Virus record (IMG/VR): IMGVR_UViG_3300023175_000136
Coordinates: 1 to 32,172 of that record
DNA from: a virus
DNA length: 32,172 nt
Direction: 5' to 3' (one strand)
A program made the position numbers and the translations under genes. The notes below the pieces were generated by a model, which saw only the letters and a program-made list of their open reading frames with translations, ran no database searches and was not told the DNA's origin. Positions 17,542 through 23,938 of this stretch are shown here, piece after piece. Position 1 is the stretch's first letter; every line of letters begins with the position of its first letter.

Positions 17542-18011
17542 TAGCAGACCTCTTGATCATTTTTAATGATTATGTCAAAGGTAGCAGCCCATCCTGCTAG
17601 TAAGTTTTCAAACCTATCAGTAAAAGGCTCAAAGGATACATCTCCTATTATTTGATATCCATCTCTATAAAGGTTACCTATTCTAATCTTTTGCAGTAAG
17701 TTATTTAGTACTCTAAATTGAGCATTAAGAATATCCTGCTCATTCGTGTTGCCTCTAAACCTGTTAGTAGTAGGTTTTTTTTCTACGTTAACAATGTCCA
17801 TTCCTAAAAGACTTACATTAAAAGTAAGAGTTTGCTCTCCTGATGTCACAGAATTTACTATAAGATGCGCTAAAGGAAATATAGTTTGCTTGTTTAGATC
17901 TACGTCTGAGATGTCTCCATAAGTAACAGAGTTTACATTTATGTCATCTATTAAAAGGTTTTCTATTAGATCTGTTACTACATAGAATCCTCTGGCTGCT
18001 ATGTTACTCAT
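17541..18011 (-). CDS. Tail terminator / tail completion protein (putative)
   Basis: 156 aa of mixed alpha/beta structure with GFYVVTDLIENLLIDDINVNSVTYGD, PLAHLIVNSV and late GDVSFEPFTDRFENLLAGWAATFDI. Similar proteins sit between the terminase or neck genes and gp10-like genes in flavobacterial phages, and the fold suggests a tail terminator. The ATG overlaps (ATGA) the stop of the -1 frame of the preceding gene, so it appears coupled to the frameshift product. Confidence 0.5.
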   Translation of the reverse strand: MSNIAARGFYVVTDLIENLLIDDINVNSVTYGDISDVDLNKQTIFPLAHLIVNSVTSGEQTLTFNVSLLGMDIVNVEKKPTTNRFRGNTNEQDILNAQFRVLNNLLQKIRIGNLYRDGYQIIGDVSFEPFTDRFENLLAGWAATFDIIIKNDQEVC

Positions 18012-18744
18012 TTAAACTTGTTTTTTATTTGTTTTGCTTCTAGATCCGCTTTTTCTTTCATATAGGATAATGCGTATAATGCTGTATGTATATTTAGTTT
18101 AGTGATATTTTCAAATCTTGTAATATCTCCTTGAGCGAGGCTGTGAACTGACGAGTACCAACCCCACTTTGATCCAAATTGAGATATTGCTGTAAAGCTA
18201 TCTCCTCCTTGTTTTCCAAATAGTTCATCATAGTCATTGATAAGTCTATCCCTAAATGGTAAAAAAAAAGCACAGCACTTAGGGCTACATCCAAAGGCAT
18301 TGCTTTCATATAGCTTGACTCTTTACCCTCATATTCTTGTATAGAGTATCTTTCTCCATATTTGTTTTTAATAGGTCTATAAAGCACTCCCATAGCCTTA
18401 TCCATCATATTCCAGTCCGCCAAATAGTTATCTAGGTCTATGTACTCTCCAAAAGACATATCCTCTAAGTTAGGAATAAAACCATATTCTAACCCATCCA
18501 TAAAGAAAGTTCTTTTAAGAGCTGGTTTCTCATTAAACATATCTGATAAAATAGAGCATATAGCATTAACGTCTGCTAGTTTTAGCTTCATTACGTCTGT
18601 AAGGTTTAACTCACAGAATATTTCTATCATTTTACTAGATAAGAACCTTTCATCTGTATTCTCGCTTTGTATCTTTAAATACTTTTGATACTGCCCTAGA
18701 GTTATCTCAGATAATTTATCAGGAACTGTAATATCTATCTTCAT
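18008..18744 (-). CDS. Tail assembly chaperone, -1 frameshift fusion (about 245 aa)
   Basis: If the ribosome slips by -1 on the T9 run (18261-18269; heptamer T-TTT-TTT), residues 1-161 are followed by 84 aa from 18262 to a TGA at 18008-18010. The extension contains FGSKWGWYSSVHSLAQGDI and NIHTALYALSYMKEKADLE, which reads like normal protein, with Trp-rich core and a charged helix. Its TGA overlaps the ATG of the next gene. Frame 0 and frame -1 are both open for about 168 bases. This fits the G/GT strategy of siphovirus tail assembly chaperones. The alternative is a one-base homopolymer error or mutation that splits one gene. Confidence 0.6.
18094..18744 (-). CDS. Tail assembly chaperone-like protein, frame-0 product (216 aa)
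   Basis: 216 aa. ITVPDKLSEITLGQYQKYLKI at the start, a helical domain with FFMDGLEYGFIPNLEDMSFGEYIDLD, and ALSAVLFFYHLG near residue 160. This resembles the conserved protein that follows the terminase in flavobacterial phages. The gene begins after a terminator and has the CGTTATATA-N3-ATG start signal. At codons 159-162 the minus strand has nine T in a row. Frame 0 continues to a stop at 18094, while the -1 frame is open for another 86 bases and ends exactly on the next gene's start, as expected for a G/GT-type chaperone. Confidence 0.65.
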   Translation of the reverse strand: MKIDITVPDKLSEITLGQYQKYLKIQSENTDERFLSSKMIEIFCELNLTDVMKLKLADVNAICSILSDMFNEKPALKRTFFMDGLEYGFIPNLEDMSFGEYIDLDNYLADWNMMDKAMGVLYRPIKNKYGERYSIQEYEGKESSYMKAMPLDVALSAVLFFYHLGIDLSMTMMNYLENKEEIALQQYLNLDQSGVGTRQFTASLKEILQDLKISLN

Positions 18745-18747
18745 ACT

Positions 18748-18777
18748 TATATAACGTATTTTTTGAATTATTTTTAA
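18748..18777 (-). promoter_or_regulatory. Bipartite late-promoter-like motif before the chaperone gene (weaker)
   Basis: Minus strand: CGTTATATA (18756-18748), 3 bases before ATG. Twelve bases upstream is TTAAAAATA (18777-18769), 7 of 9 matching TGCAAAATA. It follows a strong terminator at 18782-18810. Confidence 0.5.
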
Positions 18778-18781
18778 AAAT

Positions 18782-18810
18782 AAAAAAAGGGTAGCAAAAA
18801 AGCTACCCCT
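18782..18810 (-). terminator. Rho-independent terminator after the terminase module
   Basis: On the minus strand GGGTAGC-TTTTTT-GCTACCC forms a perfect 7-bp stem followed by seven T. It separates the terminase transcript from the tail module. Confidence 0.95.
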
Positions 18811-18839
18811 TAACTAAAAACAATTAATCAAATATGAAA

Positions 18840-18947
18840 CTAAGAGATTCCCATAGCTGAATCTGCAATCTTACATAGGACTAAAAATGCTACAGTACCT
18901 ATAAGGGTTACCAAATGAAGGATAAAGTATTTTTTAAAGTATATCAT
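18840..18947 (-). CDS. 35-aa single-span membrane peptide
   Basis: The sequence begins MIYFKKYFILHLVTLIG and carries one hydrophobic segment (about residues 8-25) ending in a short DSAMGIS tail. The ATG overlaps the TGA of the 64-aa gene upstream (ATGA), which supports translation. It ends 30 bases before the terminator. Role unknown; it could be a small membrane-acting peptide. Confidence 0.6.
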   Translation of the reverse strand: MIYFKKYFILHLVTLIGTVAFLVLCKIADSAMGIS

Positions 18948-19138
18948 AATTCAAGTTTTTCTATTATTGCCTGTTCTATATTAGAGTTAATCAAGTTCTT
19001 TAACTCTCTACCATCTTCTGTAGTAACACTTACTAAGAAGCAGTTGCCTTTATATCCTACTGAATAATCAGCAGCATCCTGTTCATACTCTATGTAGTAT
19101 GTTCTATCGTTGTACATTAATTTTCTAGTGTCTAACAT
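18944..19138 (-). CDS. Hypothetical 64-aa protein
   Basis: Acidic and small, with YYIEYEQDAADYSVGYKGNC and a C-terminal helix EQAIIEKLEL. Starts with ATG shortly after a host-type promoter match (19154-19183), so it may be transcribed independently of the terminase genes. No family recognised. Confidence 0.55.
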   Translation of the reverse strand: MLDTRKLMYNDRTYYIEYEQDAADYSVGYKGNCFLVSVTTEDGRELKNLINSNIEQAIIEKLEL

Positions 19139-19153
19139 AATATTTATTTTTAG

Positions 19154-19183
19154 CTAATATACAACTATTTTATTAATTAACAA
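19154..19183 (-). promoter_or_regulatory. Host-type promoter (TTG-N19-TATATTAG)
   Basis: On the minus strand TTG (19183-19181), 19 bases, TATATTAG (19161-19154), which is one base off the Bacteroidota -7 consensus TAnnTTTG at the known spacing. It lies in the 61-base AT-rich gap after terL and upstream of the 64-aa gene. Confidence 0.45.
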
Positions 19184-19199
19184 ATTAAAATAACTTTTT

Positions 19200-20360
19200 T
19201 TATCTAATTGCATATTTCCCATAATTAGGTCTTGACAATACATTATAAGTAGCATACCTCAAAGAGTCGATAGCGTGATCATTTGCCGCTACTGGTTTAT
19301 TAAGCAGCTTTCCTGTTCTATCTTCCTGCCACTTGTAATTTCTCATTTCTCTTATTAGATTGTTGCTATCAGGATCTAAAACTAGCTTATATCTTTTTAG
19401 CAAGTCAATTCCTGCTCTAATACTATCCTGCCCTTTAAGAGTTGGTCTTACCTTGTTGCCCATCCTCCTAAGCTCCTCAATTAAGCGAGGCTCTGCTGAA
19501 TCTATATACAGGTAGTCTTGCAGGTTTTGCTCCTGTAGGAATTTATGAATGTCTGCTGTGGTCATCATTGTTCTGTATAGCAGCTCTCTACAATAGAGCG
19601 TGTAATCTTTCTTGTAAACCTCCACTAAGCTGCTAGGATCTACAGAGTATCCTATGTCCATACCATATCCTACAAGCTCTGCATCTTCAGGTCGCTTACC
19701 TTCTGTAAAAGTAAATATAGTTGCTTTGCTTATTCCTCTAAGCCCTAGTCCATAGATTTGCCAGTACTGCTCGTCTGTTTCTTTTAGCCTCTCAATTTCT
19801 TCTACTAGCGTAGGCTCTAAGAAAGGGTTATCTTTGTAAGTTGTTATGAAGAAATCACAATCCTCTCTAGTTAGTATTTTATCGTATATGAAGTGATACT
19901 CATCTGAAGGGTTAAAGTCTATTATTATCCTACCTTCTGTTCTAAATAGCAGCTGATTCCATTGCTCATAGGTTAACTCGTTTGCCTCATTACAGAACAG
20001 CAAATCTCTTTTCCTACCTCTCACTTTCTGAGGCTGATCTAAAGAAATAAACTCTATTAAGTTTCCGCACAAATTGTACTCAGAGTTTGTCTTGTTGTGA
20101 TACTGCTCGCTGTAGATGTTATGCTTCTTTAGTATTTCAAAGAAGTCTCTCATAACTGTAGCTCTAAGAGCTGGAAAAGTATTCCTACATATTGTAACAG
20201 TTTTGTTTGTGTTTTGCTGACAGTAGTCTAAGATAATCCATAAAAGTATATTGTAGGTCTTACCAGACCTTGTACCCCCCTGATGCGCTATTATCTTTTT
20301 AGTAGCAATCTGTAGAGAGTGAAATACCTTATTAGTCTTTATCTTCAAATCTGTTGACAA
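19200..20360 (-). CDS. terL: Terminase large subunit
   Basis: 386 aa, the packaging motor. The ATPase part has the Walker A-like HQGGTRSGKT (26-35) and Walker B-like DLLFCNEANEL (119-129). The nuclease part has GYGMDIGYSVDPSS (Asp235), YLYIDSAEPRL (Asp287) and AANDHAIDSLRYA (Asp361, Asp365) as the acidic metal-binding residues, as in the Terminase_3/6 type enzymes. There is no ATG before Walker A, so the gene must start at a TTG: 20360 (used here, 29-base overlap with terS) or 20348. It pairs with the small subunit just upstream. Confidence 0.92.
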   Translation of the reverse strand: MSTDLKIKTNKVFHSLQIATKKIIAHQGGTRSGKTYNILLWIILDYCQQNTNKTVTICRNTFPALRATVMRDFFEILKKHNIYSEQYHNKTNSEYNLCGNLIEFISLDQPQKVRGRKRDLLFCNEANELTYEQWNQLLFRTEGRIIIDFNPSDEYHFIYDKILTREDCDFFITTYKDNPFLEPTLVEEIERLKETDEQYWQIYGLGLRGISKATIFTFTEGKRPEDAELVGYGMDIGYSVDPSSLVEVYKKDYTLYCRELLYRTMMTTADIHKFLQEQNLQDYLYIDSAEPRLIEELRRMGNKVRPTLKGQDSIRAGIDLLKRYKLVLDPDSNNLIREMRNYKWQEDRTGKLLNKPVAANDHAIDSLRYATYNVLSRPNYGKYAIR

Positions 20361-20676
20361 TCTCTACCTCTATTTTAGCAGGCATACCATCTGCTCCTGT
20401 TATCTCTTGTCTTTCTACATAATCTCGCTTCTTACCCTTAGTTCTTAGGTAGAATAATATCTCGTTGGTCTTACCTTTTTTTATGTTTTCTAGAAGCTTG
20501 CTTTCTGCTAGATCTATTAAGCCTTCTTGAATACTATCTATCTCATCTGCAAAATCCTCATCTGTGTTCTTCCAGTTGTAGTACGTTTTTCTAGCTATTC
20601 CTGCTGCCTCACAAGCTTCCTTTACATTTCCTAGCTTTGCTGCAAAGGCATCTAAAAACTTTTCTTTATCTCTCAT
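20332..20676 (-). CDS. terS: Terminase small subunit (putative)
   Basis: 114 aa. An N-terminal helix-turn-helix (LGNVKEACEAAGIARKTYYNWK, about residues 15-36) resembles the DNA-binding end of small terminases of the phBC6A51 type, followed by a helical oligomerisation segment (SIQEGLIDLAESKLLENI) and a C-terminal tail. It overlaps terL and the DnaA-like gene upstream. Role: recognises the packaging site and feeds DNA to TerL. Confidence 0.75.
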   Translation of the reverse strand: MRDKEKFLDAFAAKLGNVKEACEAAGIARKTYYNWKNTDEDFADEIDSIQEGLIDLAESKLLENIKKGKTNEILFYLRTKGKKRDYVERQEITGADGMPAKIEVEIVNRFEDKD

Positions 20677-21160
20677 TTGTGTGTAATTCGTGTACTTTCA
20701 AATTTAACTCTCTTGTAAACTCTTCTTTTATCTGTTCATACTCAGACTCTTCTTGAAGCTCTTTACTTTCTAAAATAATATTCTCTTCATACATTTCTCT
20801 TACCATATCACTAAGCTTCATAATATCTCCCTCGTTTAGGTAATCTACTTTCAGCTTAATGTATTCTTTTCTCATCTCTACTTTATCATATCTCTCGCTT
20901 ATTAGGATATCATAGAGATAAGTTTCTAGCCTTTCATTGTATTTAAGATACATATCAAAGCTCTTTATTGAGTGTAATATTGTAGCGTGATTAAAACCCA
21001 TTATTCTACCTATGTGAGAAGCTCCAAACTTATGGTATTTATGCAGCAAGTGTATATATAACCCTCTTGCTTCTACTACTTCTCTTTTTCTTGTTTTTGA
21101 ATAAGGATCATATCCTGTTATTTTTTCTATTTCTGCTCTCAGTTTTATTTCTTTTCTCAT
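20666..21160 (-). CDS. DnaA domain IV-like DNA-binding protein
   Basis: 164 aa. Residues about 25-75 (REVVEARGLYIHLLHKYHKFG, IGRIMGFNHATILHSIKSF) match the DnaA C-terminal DNA-binding domain: the basic helix, the helix-turn-helix and the NHATILHSI signature are recognisable. There is no AAA+ ATPase domain, so it is not an initiator by itself. The C-terminal half is an acidic helix. It could bind the phage origin or DnaA-box-like sites, or interfere with host DnaA. It overlaps the exonuclease-like gene and terS. Confidence 0.75.
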   Translation of the reverse strand: MRKEIKLRAEIEKITGYDPYSKTRKREVVEARGLYIHLLHKYHKFGASHIGRIMGFNHATILHSIKSFDMYLKYNERLETYLYDILISERYDKVEMRKEYIKLKVDYLNEGDIMKLSDMVREMYEENIILESKELQEESEYEQIKEEFTRELNLKVHELHTNER

Positions 21161-21927
21161 AATATCCCTTCTAAATAATATTGATCTAAATCTACTCCCT
21201 GTAAAAAGAAAGTATCATATATTTTAATTGCCTCCTCTACTTTTGCTTTGCCGCTTTCATAGAACTCCTCTGAGCAATGATATATACCCACATCTAAACT
21301 CTTCTTGTCTATAGCTATAAAAGTAAAGTTATCGTGTGGCACGTCAAAGAGTTGACAGTATAAGTAGCATTGCATATCATAAGAGTATTTCTTAGCTGAG
21401 TACTTAAAGCTGTTCTTTAGGTCTGTAGTTGTTTTAAGGTCTACTATTCGATTCTTACCTAGTATATCTGCTTTGCCTCTAAATGGCATACCCATAACCT
21501 CTCCTATTGCTGGAACTTCAAACTCTGTATCTTGTAAGTATTGTAATGCTTTCTCGTTTCTTAGAAAGGCATCAGCTAATCTTTCAGCATCTCTTTTCTC
21601 TTTTTTAGTAAAGACTTTTCCGTGTTCTTCTAATGCTACCTTATAAGTCTTAGAGTTCTTACTTTCTACATCTACAAATACCTGCGAGTTAAATACATCA
21701 GGCTCTAATATAGCTGTATGAAATAACCAGCCATCTCTTAGAGCTTGACTTTCAGGATTACCATACTTAGTAACATTGTAATAAGTCTTAGGACTTGTAA
21801 GCAACAATTTTAATGAGGAGCTGCTTAGCGCTGCTTTAGACAAATATCCATAATAGAAACTGTCATCCTGCATTTTTTCTAACAGTTCTTTTTTATTGTG
21901 GCTTGTGCCATCTAGTAATGTTATCAT
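21157..21927 (-). CDS. PD-(D/E)XK nuclease, RecE/exonuclease VIII-like
   Basis: 256 aa. The nuclease core is FRGKADILGKNRIVDLKTTTD (about residues 149-169), with Asp in KADIL and the D-L-K of IVDLKTT as the D...(D/E)xK residues; an upstream His is in LFHTAIL (about 70). A later QCYLY helix provides the common Gln/Tyr. These match the exodeoxyribonuclease VIII PDDEXK-like domain found in phage recombination modules. With SSB-like and NinG-like proteins it would serve homologous recombination or DNA processing. Start ATG overlaps the 29-aa peptide. Confidence 0.8.
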   Translation of the reverse strand: MITLLDGTSHNKKELLEKMQDDSFYYGYLSKAALSSSSLKLLLTSPKTYYNVTKYGNPESQALRDGWLFHTAILEPDVFNSQVFVDVESKNSKTYKVALEEHGKVFTKKEKRDAERLADAFLRNEKALQYLQDTEFEVPAIGEVMGMPFRGKADILGKNRIVDLKTTTDLKNSFKYSAKKYSYDMQCYLYCQLFDVPHDNFTFIAIDKKSLDVGIYHCSEEFYESGKAKVEEAIKIYDTFFLQGVDLDQYYLEGIL

Positions 21928-22013
21928 AGTTTATTTTTTGAGTCAAATCCTACTGCTAGTCCTATAATAAAACAAAAGAAACCAAAGCCTAGAATTTTTA
22001 TTAGTGTTATCAT
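21924..22013 (-). CDS. 29-aa membrane peptide
   Basis: MITLIKILGFGFFCFIIGLA then a short polar tail. It overlaps both neighbours by four bases in the ATGA pattern, which exactly bridges the gap between the 101-aa gene and the nuclease gene. One hydrophobic helix fills most of it. Too short for family assignment. Confidence 0.6.
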   Translation of the reverse strand: MITLIKILGFGFFCFIIGLAVGFDSKNKL

Positions 22014-22315
22014 ATTTCTTTAAGTTTTTCTTCTGCTTTTCTCGCTCTCATTATAGCTCTATTCTTATCCTGTCTATATTCTGAGACTATCTCTAGTAAG
22101 GTGTCACGCTCTTCCTTTAGCCTTAAATGGTAGAAAGCTATTTCATTCATAGAGCTTATAACTCTATCTAGCTCTTCATTACTTTTAATCTTAGACCATC
22201 TAAGCAATATTTCAGATATCAAGTTGAAGTTATTCATATACTTAATATCCTGTAGCGTATCAATTTTGAGATAGGTAGTTTCCTTTGAACTCCTATCAAT
22301 TACTTTGTTTATCAT
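22010..22315 (-). CDS. Hypothetical helical protein (101 aa)
   Basis: A charged, helical protein with coiled-coil-like C-terminal half (YHLRLKEERDTLLEIVSEY, ARKAEEKLKEI). It begins 14 bases after a repeated AT-rich promoter-like element (22330-22351). No known motif. Confidence 0.55.
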   Translation of the reverse strand: MINKVIDRSSKETTYLKIDTLQDIKYMNNFNLISEILLRWSKIKSNEELDRVISSMNEIAFYHLRLKEERDTLLEIVSEYRQDKNRAIMRARKAEEKLKEI

Positions 22316-22331
22316 AATTAAAGGTTTTTAA

Positions 22332-22339
22332 CAAATATA
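22332..22339 (-). promoter_or_regulatory. Exact Bacteroidota -7 box (TATATTTG), repeated context
   Basis: TATATTTG on the minus strand, within a sequence of about 21 bases that recurs almost identically at 25780-25800 (one extra A here). Here no TTG lies at -33, so only the -7 element is supported. It precedes the 101-aa gene. Confidence 0.4.
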
Positions 22340-22358
22340 AATAAAATATTTATAATTG

Positions 22359-22499
22359 CTATTTTTTTCTATAAATATCGTAGCAAACCGCTAGTCTTTG
22401 TTCTTCATTAGGGAACTCTGTTCTAACTGTAGGATTAGTTATACATCTGCTTACAAACTCTGCTTGCTTTTCTCCTGCTTTTGGTTTTGGTAGTGGCAT
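22359..22499 (-). CDS. Small conserved phage protein (MPLPKP type, 46 aa)
   Basis: MPLPKPKAGEKQAEFVSRCI, then NPTVRTEFPNEEQRLAVCYD. This pattern (LP-P--GE-Q--FV-RC, -EFP---QR-AVCY) is familiar from many phages as a short stand-alone protein or as an N-terminal part of head maturation proteins; the two Cys are part of the pattern. Here it lies among early genes, separate from the head module. The function is not known. Confidence 0.7.
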   Translation of the reverse strand: MPLPKPKAGEKQAEFVSRCITNPTVRTEFPNEEQRLAVCYDIYRKK

Positions 22500-22501
22500 A
22501 A

Positions 22502-22915
22502 TTATTCATTTAATTGTATTATAGTAGCCTGTGACTCTTCTAATAAGTACACAGATTTATTCGCTCGCTTCTTAGTCCATAGAGTAGTATCAGGGCAATA
22601 CATTTCTACAGGCTCAGGCATAGTAATTTCATTTAGCCAAAATAAGTAATTAGCTTTAGGATCATTGACAAAATATAGCTTTACCATATCGTGAGGCATA
22701 TCCATTATCTTATCATACTTATACTTCTCTAGCATCTTAGTCTCATAGTACTTAGTTCTAAACTTCATTTCTATGCAGCACTCGTTTCCCTTAGGAGTTG
22801 CGCCCACAGCATCGTAATGCTCAAAACCTCCACCACACCACTCTAAATCCCATCCATCGAAATTAAGAAGCATAATAACTGCTTTCTCCCATTTATGTAC
22901 ATCACTAATTTGCAT
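22502..22915 (-). CDS. PD-(D/E)XK nuclease-like protein
   Basis: 137 aa from the internal ATG at 22913-22915 (overlap of 11 bases); a longer start at 22936 would give 144 aa but a 32-base overlap. Core: HYDAVGATPKGNECCIEMKFRTKYY, where Asp and E-M-K give the D...ExK arrangement of the restriction-endonuclease fold. A similar small nuclease-like protein occurs in flavobacterial phages. Possible roles: junction resolution or DNA processing in replication. It follows the 68-aa gene. Confidence 0.6.
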   Translation of the reverse strand: MQISDVHKWEKAVIMLLNFDGWDLEWCGGGFEHYDAVGATPKGNECCIEMKFRTKYYETKMLEKYKYDKIMDMPHDMVKLYFVNDPKANYLFWLNEITMPEPVEMYCPDTTLWTKKRANKSVYLLEESQATIIQLNE

Positions 22916-23111
22916 AAGGAAGATTGTATATCTCATTCAAATCCTCAATCCATCTCTTAATAGTTTTAGGATTACAAGTGCAAGGCTTATAATAGTTATG
23001 ATTCATATACTCTGAATGAAGCTCACATATCATAAGAAACTCCTCATTAGTAATAGTATTTTTCTTTTTCTCTCTAAATTTTTCCCATTTAACTCTATCT
23101 TCCTCTACCAT
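22905..23111 (-). CDS. Hypothetical 68-aa protein with C-x-C motif
   Basis: Highly charged N-terminus (VEEDRVKWEKFREKKKN) followed by a segment with CTCNPKTIKRWIEDLNEIY. The C-x-C and the RWIEDLN helix suggest a small DNA- or metal-binding protein, but no family is identified. Overlaps both neighbours. Confidence 0.55.
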   Translation of the reverse strand: MVEEDRVKWEKFREKKKNTITNEEFLMICELHSEYMNHNYYKPCTCNPKTIKRWIEDLNEIYNLPYAN

Positions 23112-23259
23112 TTTTTCTGTTTATTTCAATTCGGTTTAATATATCTCTTCTAGCATCACAGCCGCAATCTTCAACTCCAAACCAGCCAGTTACTTTTTTT
23201 ACTATCCATTTGATCCCTGTGTACTTAAATATTGTTTCTAATAAATCTCCTAATCTCAT
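23095..23259 (-). CDS. Small protein with C-x-C zinc-like motif (54 aa)
   Basis: RLGDLLETIFKYTGIKWIVKK then DCGCDARRDILNRI. The L-G-D---E ... TGIK ... DCGCD-R---LN pattern recurs in Bacteroidota phages as I recall it. The ATG overlaps (ATGA) the stop of the sigma-factor gene, and the end overlaps the next gene by 17 bases. Unknown function. Confidence 0.65.
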   Translation of the reverse strand: MRLGDLLETIFKYTGIKWIVKKVTGWFGVEDCGCDARRDILNRIEINRKNGRGR

Positions 23260-23750
23260 AATAATCTATCTTTTAAAATTTGCTTTACTTTCTTGTAAGT
23301 GTTATACAAAGAGTAATAACTTATACCTGTATTTCTTGACAACTCCGATACAGACATCTCTCCATCTAAAAGCTCAAATACTTTTCTATCATACCAGTAC
23401 AAGTCCTCTAGTGTTTCCATTACATCTCTATGTAGCTCCTTGTGAGTTTTGTCTCCTATTGTATCCTCATCAGCTTCTAGCTCTAGCAAATAAAACTCTG
23501 CCTCATCTGTATAACTTACTCTTTTTTCTTTCCTCTTTAGATCTATAAATAACGTTCTGAGTATTTTATAAATATAGTAGTAGTTTACTGTCTCATCGTA
23601 TTTTATATCTATTCCTGATTCGATTAATCCGTGTAATTTTATATACATTTCTTGAACTAAGTCCTCAGCTGTATCACTATTGCATCCAAAGGATTGTACT
23701 ATCTCACACCATTGCTTGTGTTTCTTATATGCTTCGATTAATACATCCAT
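23256..23750 (-). CDS. Phage-encoded sigma factor, ECF-like (sigma-70 family)
   Basis: 164 aa with only sigma regions 2 and 4. Region 2: CNSDTAEDLVQEMYIKLHGL (about residues 23-42), the AEDLVQE-x-F/Y segment that binds core RNA polymerase, then YYYIYKILRTLFIDLKRKEKR. Region 4: MSVSELSRNTGISYYSLYNTYKKVKQIL (about 132-159), a helix-turn-helix for the -35 element. No anti-sigma domain. In the phage it could redirect host RNA polymerase to late genes; the bipartite motif at 5044, 7331, 9213 and 18748 is the obvious candidate target. It overlaps the 62-aa gene by one base. Confidence 0.7.
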   Translation of the reverse strand: MDVLIEAYKKHKQWCEIVQSFGCNSDTAEDLVQEMYIKLHGLIESGIDIKYDETVNYYYIYKILRTLFIDLKRKEKRVSYTDEAEFYLLELEADEDTIGDKTHKELHRDVMETLEDLYWYDRKVFELLDGEMSVSELSRNTGISYYSLYNTYKKVKQILKDRLL

Positions 23751-23938
23751 TAAATTATAGTGATATGTATTCCAAATATTAAAAACATTATAGTAATCTG
23801 CTGAAAGAAATCTTCCTCATTTACCTCTTCAATGTTTGGATCTATCTTAGGATCATAATACAAAACTCCAGCACTAAAACCATAAATAGGAATAATCTGT
23901 ATTGTAACCTGTTTATCTCCAAAGAAGAAATGTATCAT
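23750..23938 (-). CDS. Hypothetical 62-aa protein with hydrophobic C-terminus
   Basis: Starts MIHFFFGDKQVTIQIIPIYGF, has an acidic middle (DPNIEEVNEEDFF) and ends in a hydrophobic stretch TIMFLIFGIHITII that may be a membrane anchor. It overlaps the ATPase gene by four bases and the sigma gene by one. Unknown role. Confidence 0.55.
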   Translation of the reverse strand: MIHFFFGDKQVTIQIIPIYGFSAGVLYYDPKIDPNIEEVNEEDFFQQITIMFLIFGIHITII

